A stretch of DNA of 64,000 nt from Blastobasis lacticolella (lineage: Eukaryota; Arthropoda; Insecta; Lepidoptera; Blastobasidae), in assembly GCA_905147135.1 (NCBI GenBank), contig LR990051.1, positions 16,831,115 to 16,895,114 of the forward strand, given 5' to 3'. The notes beneath the pieces are model-generated. The model ran no database searches. It was not told the origin of the DNA and saw only the letters and a program-made list of their open reading frames with translations. A program made the translations under genes and the position numbers. Within the stretch, counting starts at the first letter, position 1. Each line of letters starts with the position of its first letter. This document shows positions 56,336-64,000 of the stretch, in pieces.

Positions 56336-56855
56336 GATGGCGGTAACTGTCGCCCTTGACATGTACCACTCGACAAATCTAAGAATTACGTAATCTTCGA
56401 CAAATGTCGGAAAACCTCCCAAAACCTCCCAACCTCCAAACCGCCCAAAACAAAATCTACCTACAAAAACTCAATATTCTGAAACTATTATTTTACTCAA
56501 ACATGGTTTTACACGGTTTTAATCGAATCATTTTTATCGACGTGTCTATCTGTGTATCTGTGGCTTTAGTTAGACCCCGAACGAATGGACTTAATTGGAT
56601 GCGGTTTACTCTATTTGAAAGCCAGTTTAACGAGATGGTTTTTAGATTAGTTTCATTAAAATCGGTTATGTAGTTTAGAAAATGTTTGTGTTAAAGTAAA
56701 CTTTGTCGAGGGCTACCCGACTTTTTCTGTCTCTGAATATAAAGAGTCCAACTAATGGAAGGCTGCAACTGTTGCCCTTGACATGTACATCTCTATTCAT
56801 CTAAGAATTTTTTAATCTCCGTCAAATGTCGGAAATCCTCCGAAAAAATGTACGA
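56336..56855. repeat. Element flanked by imperfect direct repeats of about 85 bp
   Basis: GGCGGTAACTGTCGCCCTTG...ACAAATGTCGGAAAACCTCC at 56,339-56,425 is echoed at 56,760-56,845 (GGCTGCAACTGTTGCCCTTG...CAAATGTCGGAAATCCTCC). About 335 bp lies between. A TRIM-like miniature LTR element is possible, but I see no primer-binding site or polypurine tract. A simple duplication is an alternative. Confidence 0.55.
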
Positions 56856-57122
56856 ACCTTCCAAAACTCAAAAATTACTTAAAATCCTAACGAGTGACGA
56901 GTTTATTGCGGTGCTGAAGTACGAATGAACGAAACTGTCAATTACTCAACGTTTGTTATCGGTTTCGCTAACGCGCTGCCTCTAGAGTGAGGCCGCTTCT
57001 TGTATTTCAAAATTAAGTTTATGCAGCTGCCACTTACGTATATCTAGCCACTAATATGTACAGCACACCGTTCGGTGTCCCCCCGGAATAACAAACTCTC
57101 AAAGATTGTAATGATATATGTC
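56856..57122. other. Intergenic, no gene seen
   Basis: No motif recognised. Confidence 0.4.
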
Positions 57123-57230
57123 AAGCCCCAGTCACACATGCTAATATCAAGCATGAAAGTATGCTATTTTTGAGTACGTGCTTATGTTAAGCTAGCTTAT
57201 GTCAAACTTCATAGTGTGTAACTGGGGCTT
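57123..57230. mobile_element. Small MITE, 108 bp
   Basis: AAGCCCCAGTCACACATG on the left and AGTGTGTAACTGGGGCTT on the right are inverted with two mismatches. A subterminal AGCATGAAAGTATGCT palindrome lies inside. Confidence 0.75.
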
Positions 57231-57640
57231 TGTAGCTTTGTAGTATGCAACATAAGCAACGCGTTGTGACATCAAGACAATGATTAACGGCTACCGTATT
57301 TGTTCACTAACTGGCGCCACGGGCGATTAAGAAATTGTCAAGAAACGCCGTTTTATTGGCGCACATCCAACTGTTATCTTTGAGCGTATAATTCTGACCA
57401 GTAGGGTTTTCGACAATAGGACCTCGCAGTCGAGTAACCCCATCTAGTGGAGTTTAATACGCGTTGGCCCCTATTGAATTAGAGAGAAAGAAATAATCAT
57501 TTATTTCACTCAATACCACGACGCGACAATTTGTATCCTTAAAAACCCATTTACATTACGCAACGCTGTCACACGTCTAGTCCAGGGGCCCAAATTCTTG
57601 CGCTTTTACATCTCGAATTTGACATTTATTCATACCACGT
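57231..57640. other. Intergenic, no gene seen
   Basis: No motif recognised. Confidence 0.4.
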
Positions 57641-57649
57641 ATGTCCATT

Positions 57650-58063
57650 AATTATGACATAAAAATGTCTATTGCAGCATAAAAATATGTTCTTAACTAT
57701 CTTCGATAGTGGTATATTGTCGAAAATCAATTTCAGCAACGTTTTTATTTTTTTTCTAAGTTGGCAAGCAAGCTTACGGTCCGCCTGATGGTAAGCAGTC
57801 ACCGCAGCCTATGAACGTTTGCAATACCATCACCCACGCGTTGCCGACCCCGTAAAAACCTATTCATCCCTTTCTTGAAGAACTCATTGTTGTACTCTCC
57901 AGGGAAAACCTCTCCAAGTAGTTCATTCCACAACCTTAGTGTGGAAGAAAGTTCCTTTGGAACCGCACAATAATGACATCGAATTGTCAATTCTGTTGCA
58001 GCATTAAAAGATTTTTTCAACTAACTTCTACAGTGGTATATTGTTAAAATAAATTTCAGTGAC
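57650..58063 (-). mobile_element. LINE RT C-terminus between two copies of a segment of about 75-95 bp
   Basis: The minus frame at 58,020-57,799 reads LSSTLRLWNELLGEVFPGEYN and FFKKGMNRFLRGRQ, then stop. The flanks (about 57,668-57,740 and 57,990-58,063) share ATTGCAGCATAAAA-type, AGTGGTATATTGT and AATTTCAG(C/T)(A/G)ACG words in order. The piece thus sits inside a tandem duplication or a very long target duplication. Confidence 0.65.
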
Positions 58064-60180
58064 GTCATAGCCTTTTGACTAGTGAAAATGTCAAATTTGA
58101 GATGTCACAACGCGATAATCGCTCCCATAATATGTCATAATGCGTTGCACACGATCAGTTTGTCTCCACCGTCACCGAACTCACGAAGAGGGAAACGTCC
58201 CAACTCCCAGGTGCCCACTTCCGCGAGTCCCACGTTTATGGCACGGTGGTAAACCGGTCTTATGACTCGTAACCTTTGTATCTTTTTTAGTCATTCCCAG
58301 CTGATTTGATTGCTTGAACACTCTCAGTGTGCCAACGACGTACTGTGCTGTAATGAACGAGGTATCCTGTGACTCGCACTGGGCAATAAAAAGGTGAATG
58401 TTTTTTTTCATTGCATAGGGAGCCGAAAAAATAAAGGTGTTTTTTAGAGGCGAAGAACTTTAAATTGAAATAAAAGGAAAAAAAAGTATTTAGTATTAGT
58501 GAAACTAGCTTTTTTAGAAATATAACTTTATGGCATTTACCTTTGAATATGATTTCGGTATTGTGGCTGCCGTGATTGCTGGCTGTGCAACAGTAGAACC
58601 GGTCGGGATATTGACACTACGATGATTATTTTTATTCAACAAGATCATAGCTACGGGGCTGATACGTGACGCGTGGCGCGTAAACATTGTTACGCGGTCC
58701 ATCCGAAGGAAAGTGGTCACCGTTGATAAGTTTTAGATATTATGCAGAGCTACATTATCATAGTATAATGAGCGTGTTCGAAATATTGGACTACTCTTCA
58801 ACCAAGTTCAGTTAACAAACGCCGCTGTAAGATCTGAACTTAATTTACCTTTAAAACCATATATATTTAAATGAGATCATTTATCGACCAACTTACAAAA
58901 AAACACAATGAGAACTATATGAAAGACTAAACTCGTACTCTTCTTTATCCACGCTGAAAAAGAAATCCTCAGCTTCACTTTGCACAATCTTCGAAGCGGT
59001 TAACTTATTACAAATTGTTAGCGCAAAAATGAAATGTACGAACCACTTTATTTCCATAGACCCGTCTAAATCCCGCCCTGCCAAGTATCTCAATATACGT
59101 CATTGTTAAGAGAAAAGCGAATAAATATGCCGTAATATTTCATAACACGCCTCCCTGACAGCCCTTTTGGATGTATGGTTATTTTTGTGTTTCATAAACG
59201 GGATGTTCATTATCTCAACGTTATCAGGTTGCCTTTTATTTTAACATAAATGTAACTCTATTTAATATGCGATGTGGAACAGGGACGTACTGGGTCCGGG
59301 GTTACTTGTAAAAGCCACTTGTGACAAAGGGGACAGCTGAAACAGCTTTAAAAGCACTGATTTAAAAGGTTATGCAGCAGGGATTCTTTCGCATGATATT
59401 CTGCGCGCGTGACGCAGATGACGAGCTATTTCCTGTAATCATTTGAGTTAATTATGTAGGTGTATATAGTTTATAGCAACTACCAAGTGTCTAGACCAAA
59501 ACAATTGCAGACGCCAGCATCAATCTAGAAAGAAAATATTTAGAAAAAAGTGGACCTGGCGCGACTTCGATCACGTGACGATCTACCCACATACACCTAC
59601 TTTATCCTTGCCTACCCTTTTTATCTTGCTTGTAAACATTCCTCGAAAATCACTCTATCTATTGTTGAAAACCGCATTACAATCCATTGCGTAGTTTATA
59701 AGATCTAAGCGTCGATAGACACATACATATATGCATAGGAAAAGACGGCAGGATGCGACTTTGTTTTATACTATGTTTAGATTACGGCGTAGCCACAACA
59801 CTGCGATTAGTTTTGGCGTGGCAACACAGCAATCTACGAGGTCGCGGATCTATCCGATGCGCTGCCAGACCGTACAGAAATATTACCGTAAGAAGTGCAA
59901 AAAGATGCAAAAACGCGCTACTGTTCAGTGAGAGTCCACACTTCGAACAGGTACGTAATTCTGAACAAAATGACTAATTACGACACAAATTATTTCATTT
60001 CTACAATTGAGGAATGCCCCGTCCTTTGGAATATGTCTTACTTGAAACTTGTACGATGCCGCTGCGTTGAAATTTTTTGCGCGACGCCATTTTAGCGTTG
60101 CGGCCCCAACGCTGTGTTGTGGACGCGCGTTACATAACGAATTGGCAAATAACAGAGGTTCCTATAATAAATACAGATAG
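58064..60180. other. Intergenic, no gene seen
   Basis: About 2.1 kb. Minus ORFs at 58,181-58,720 and 58,893-59,093 and overlapping plus ORFs at 59,731-60,095 show no domain, codon periodicity or splice context that I can support. Confidence 0.4.
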
Positions 60181-60325
60181 TACGTACAGTGCCACAAACT
60201 GGTGTCCAAGCCTGGAACTCCGAAAAAATTGCAGCATTTAATTTCGAAATGTATTTGAAATGACATATCAAAGCACAACAGCGACACCGTCACCGGGTTT
60301 GATAAGTCTGTGGCAGTATTAGCTA
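60181..60325. mobile_element. Small inverted-repeat element related to 33,655-34,212
   Basis: GTGCCACAAACTGGTGTC near the left and GATAAGTCTGTGGCAGT near the right are imperfect inverted ends. The interior AACAGCGACACCGTCACCGG matches the arm of the larger foldback. Confidence 0.6.
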
Positions 60326-60399
60326 CATTAGTTAGCTGGCTACTGTCTGTATGCAGGGAGTAAAAAAATTTGAGTGTACTTATATGTGTGCACAATATA

Positions 60400-60668
60400 A
60401 TCATCATCACAGCCCATAACAGTAGTAGTCCACTGCAGGACTTAGGGCCTCTCCCACGAAAGGGAAGGTCGTTGCCATAATCTCCACGCTTGGCAGGCGG
60501 GTTGGAGATCACAGTGTTATAGATATAACAATGGAAAACCCTGCTGCCCATTGTCCAGCCTACGGAGAATCAAGGTCTTATGCCTCGAAAACATTAGTTG
60601 CTTTGTACGACACCCACAAGTGTAATGGGTTGGAGCTATTCTACTCTGCCAGACACCACAAGGCATAG
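60400..60668 (-). mobile_element. Non-autonomous repeat family R3, copy 3
   Basis: The minus strand ends ...GCCCTAAGTCCTGCAGTGGA, CTACTACTGTTATGGGCTGT, GATGATGAT. The body with AACCCGCCTGCCAAGCGTGG and GTGTCTGGCAGAGTAGAATA matches the other copies. A CTA duplication lies near 60,423. Confidence 0.8.
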
Positions 60669-61700
60669 GTATATACGTTAGTATATTATTTTAAAACCCG
60701 AACGGCTTCGACTTAATTTTAAACACGATCTCCATAACTCTTTTCGATTTGCGAAAAAAAAACAATCCACAGAAACCTTTGCTCGAATCCCGGGCGAGGT
60801 TCACATCGAAAGTTTAATTTCAGCAGACCTTTAGCATTCATCCCAAATACACATGTTTACATGCGACCGGTCTCGTTTCATGTTTATCGTATTACGACTC
60901 CGTTTATCCGAGTGACCCGTGGCTTAGTAATTTAATTCGGAAATTAATGAGATTCGGACCGCACGCGGCCCCGGATTTCAGAGCACAATTAAATTAGACG
61001 ACTAATGATGTAAGAAAAGGTCTTTCGGCGAGTTCTTTTAACTTTTAGAGGGTCAGTTACTCTTGTTTGTTGCTAAGTGGTGCTCTAATTGGAAAATAGA
61101 CGGCTACAGAGGACGATTTTGGGTCACAGTATGTAAAATGAATACAGGTAACGGTGGTGAGTAATAAATTTCACAACACAATTCACACAGGGCCGTCTAG
61201 CCCCAAAGTAAGCAAATCAGTAAGCAAAGTAGACACATATTTGTATTTATGGAGGTATGTTAAATAGGTACTAATATTTTATAGGTATGTATGTATGCGT
61301 ACTTTTACTTTTTTGCCAGATTGTTATAGATATCGCTGTCAAATTTTGTACCAAAAGGCTATGGTAACAGCTTACCATCAGGCTGCCCGCAAGCTTGGTT
61401 GCCACCTTGGTGGTATAAAAAGCTCTTATTGATGAGTGACATTTCTGCCATAAAAAAACTTGAGACTGAGATTTATTTATTTATTTTTTAGATATCGGAA
61501 TAACGTCTTTATTTAGAAAAGTCTTCACACAGCGGCACTAGTCTACGTGTGACCATGACGCATGCAACTGCGTTAAAATATCGAGGTAAAAACAATATTA
61601 ACCGTGGTAGTAAACCCGATAACATGTGCGATGAAAATGTAGTGAATAACCACGAAAGTCTTAAAACCTAGAATGCAATGATATTCGTATAGGTACTTAC
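60669..61700. other. Intergenic with a SINE-2 scrap
   Basis: At 61,165-61,225 AATTCACACAGGGCCGTCTA and GCCCCAAAGTAAGCAAA are the antisense 3' end of SINE family 2. Elsewhere no gene or repeat was recognised. Confidence 0.45.
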
Positions 61701-61701
61701 T

Positions 61702-61985
61702 ACTTAAGAACTTCGGTGGCTCAGCGATGCGATGTGGATCTTGGACTCCGACACAGACATTCGAAATGTGTCCCGGTCTTGCGCCATTTATTTCCAATAA
61801 GTTATCTGGAGAATAATTTTAAATATGACCCAATCTGGTCGGGTTCTGCTATTGACGGCGTTACGGAGGTCAGATGGCTGTCGCTCCATTGAATTTCCTG
61901 ATCGGCCAGATCCTGGATCATGGTCACGGCGGACCCCGGGCCCCCGCATGTGAGAGTACAACCGAGACATTAACGCCAAGACTAT
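61702..61985 (+). mobile_element. tRNA-derived SINE (family 1), copy 5
   Basis: CGGTGGCTCAGCGATGCGAT is a decayed A-box region and CATTCGAAATG a decayed B box. The body has ACCCAATCTGGTCGGGTTCT, GAGGTCAGATGGCTGTCGCT, TCCTGGATCATGGTCACGGC and the end GACATTAACGCCAAGA. Confidence 0.75.
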
Positions 61986-64000
61986 GCAATTTTATACCAA
62001 CTTTTCAAAAATAATGTTTTCAAAGATTTTATTACATACCTACCTATAGGGCAGCTACTTCACAAAAGTAAACCTCCAACTACTTTCATCACAGCAGAAA
62101 AACTGTAAATGTTGTTTTGCATTAAGGTTACATAATGTATTCAAAACAAAAAGGTTGCCAAATGCAAAGGCGCGAATAACATAATCCTATGAGAGACTGT
62201 TGGCATCATCCTTCAAAATCTCACCCATATACATCTTTGAACTATTGTATCAGTCTACAGCCGCTATTCCATCCGTTATCCCCGATGACAATACGTTATT
62301 CCTATCCATTGATCATTCCCATGAAAACGGCAAAGCCTTCTTAAGTGACGTTCCCTTTCATAGTTCAAACTATAAACGTTCTGTAGCGTTTTACCACTTT
62401 TTTTTGTGCGATCGCAACCCTTTCTAGCGTACATCGAAACTTATTCATATGGCATAAAGTACATACGCTATACCCATTTAAACTTGAGCCCGCACTGTCC
62501 CGGCAGCTCCTTCAATACGTTTTGGCGTCAGAGCTCAGTCTTTATTGGCTGTATGCGGTATTCGTCGGAAAGGCTCGCCACACGACCCATTTTTCCCGCC
62601 GTTTTTAGGCGCACCCCGAAGATTAGTAATACTGAACCCCTTAGAAAAATATTCTCATATGAAAATGTGGATATGAATGTTGCGTTTCGGATATTGCCCG
62701 AATATATTCGGCACCCCAATAAAGGCAATATATATAATATGAAAGCGAGCCGTTTTGTTTGCCGGCGTCGTGTTTACTATTACATTTGGAGAAACATCTT
62801 CTTTACACATCAAGCTATTGACTTAGTGTAGGTGTAGGTAGTGGATAGATATCGAGAAGTTATAAAAATATTTATTTTAGTGCTGGGGATTCGTTTCCAA
62901 TACGCATACCAAGGTTCCTCGAAAAACCTAAGCTTCTTAGGATTCTTTTGCTTAAGCTTCTTTTGATTTACCTCTAGATCGTCTTTGTCTCTCTCTCTCT
63001 CTCTCTCTTTCTCTTTCTGTGTGCGTCTGTGTCGCTGTCTCTGACTGTAAATATTCATCCATACTACAACTTACTACAATCCATATTACAACTATATCTT
63101 TATATGTTACGTTTTCACTCCTAACCGGTGAAAAAATTTGGATAAATTTGATAAGGAGAAAAATGGCAACCTGAAGAAGTGCATAGGCTACTTTTAAACT
63201 CCAAAATATTAATAGTTTTCGCTGACAAAAATTAGGTTTCATGTACTTTCCTCAAAGATCAAGCCAGCTTATTAAATATCATCAAAATCCTTTTAAATTG
63301 CCTGCCGAAAACACTCACTCGTGAAAACGTATCAAAGAGACAACCGTTATATTACAATATGTATTACTTATTACTCTACAGATACGTAAAGAATAACATT
63401 TTATACTTTTATAAAAAATCACGATCCCTGTATTATTATAGATCAGGTGGTTTCTGTTTGCTTTGTAAGCTTTGTTGATTTACATTTTTAGCAAAGCCGA
63501 GGCTCAGATGCGGAGTTCTTGAAAAAAGTAAGTCGGTCTTGTTTGAACAATAGTTGCTTCGCTTCAGAGTCCGTGGAAAATAGAAATCTGTTCTTTGATC
63601 AGTGGAATTCTACTTTTTATCATTGTTTTCAACTTGTATACATTTTAATAATTGCGATCTTCGCGTAGCCGTACAAAATACCTATGTAGTGAAAACACTT
63701 TGTATCTTTGATGGTAACAAACAGACAATTTATTCGGTTCCATATCTACGTATAACTTACACATACGTACATATAAATTGTAGGATTAATAAATAATCGG
63801 GAGCCGATTGACGACATATTGCATTAATTTTATTATAAGTATGTACCTAATCACAATCAAAAACTAACCATTATATCACTATAATGGTTAGTTTTTAAAG
63901 AACCATTTTCGAGTATTTTGATAATTTCTGTTCGGGTTATCTCGTCGTTGATGGTCCCAATGTTGTAGTTGTTGCTGGTTGAGTAGATTGGAGCCAAAGA
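61986..64000. other. Intergenic, no gene seen
   Basis: The plus ORFs 62,200-62,427 and 62,406-62,831 and the minus ORFs 62,810-63,242 show no domain. Part of the last is a reading of a (CT)n run at 62,987-63,019. The ORF at 63,602-63,796 also has no domain. Confidence 0.4.
63859..63896. repeat. Perfect 17-bp inverted repeat
   Basis: AAAAACTAACCATTATA and TATAATGGTTAGTTTTT are exact reverse complements around a 4-base spacer TCAC. It followed by no T-run that would suggest a terminator. Probably a tiny foldback. Confidence 0.85.

Noticed and set aside
62200..63242. ORFs of 75-141 codons near the right end
   Set aside because: No domain, no splice-consistent neighbours, and one is a reading of a (CT)n microsatellite.

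Overview
The window reads as insect nuclear DNA, most likely from a moth or butterfly. It is AT-rich. It holds one spliced gene with GT-AG introns, and much of the rest is transposable elements: LINEs with simple-repeat 3' tails, tRNA-derived SINEs and small inverted-repeat elements. The order-level call is inference from the style of the repeats. No tRNA, rRNA, CRISPR array or bacterial-type gene was found.

Host gene (about 2.75-7.9 kb, + strand). Seven exons with consistent splice sites and phases give a 491-residue serine carboxypeptidase of peptidase family S10 (CPVL / vitellogenic-carboxypeptidase-like). The fold-defining motifs, the catalytic Asp and the catalytic His are present. The nucleophile motif GESYAG reads GEGYGG, so the catalytic Ser is replaced by Gly in an otherwise open gene. 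The introns carry a SINE, LINE remnants and a hairpin. A decayed LINE starts 22 bp after the stop codon.

Retrotransposon core (13.4-42.1 kb). Element A (13.37-17.17 kb, -) is a 5'-truncated LINE with nearly all of ORF2. It abuts an 11-bp satellite of about 240 bp that is the 3' tail of element B (17.4-20.2 kb, -). B has the same 3' UTR as A but keeps only ORF1, because ORF2 is removed by an internal deletion. B's ORF1 is in turn split by a small LINE insertion with a 7-bp target duplication. Element C (about 21.77-26.68 kb, +) is a near-complete two-ORF LINE whose ORF2 is broken by one in-frame TGA. Element D (about 34.4-42.06 kb, -) is a relative of C and is split by element E (about 35.5-38.66 kb, +), an RTE-type LINE with an intact 1019-codon ORF.

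C and D share one ORF1/ORF2 overlap. ORF1 ends in CTT TTT CGT and the downstream frame is +1. In D that frame has no ATG before the endonuclease domain. This suggests programmed +1 frameshifting at UUU-CGU.

The rest (9-13 kb, 26.7-34.3 kb, 42-64 kb) is intergenic DNA with two SINE families, several foldback/MITE families, 5'-truncated LINE and RTE ends, and microsatellites. Several nested insertions show the order of events. I found no further host exons, but short exons could escape reading by eye.
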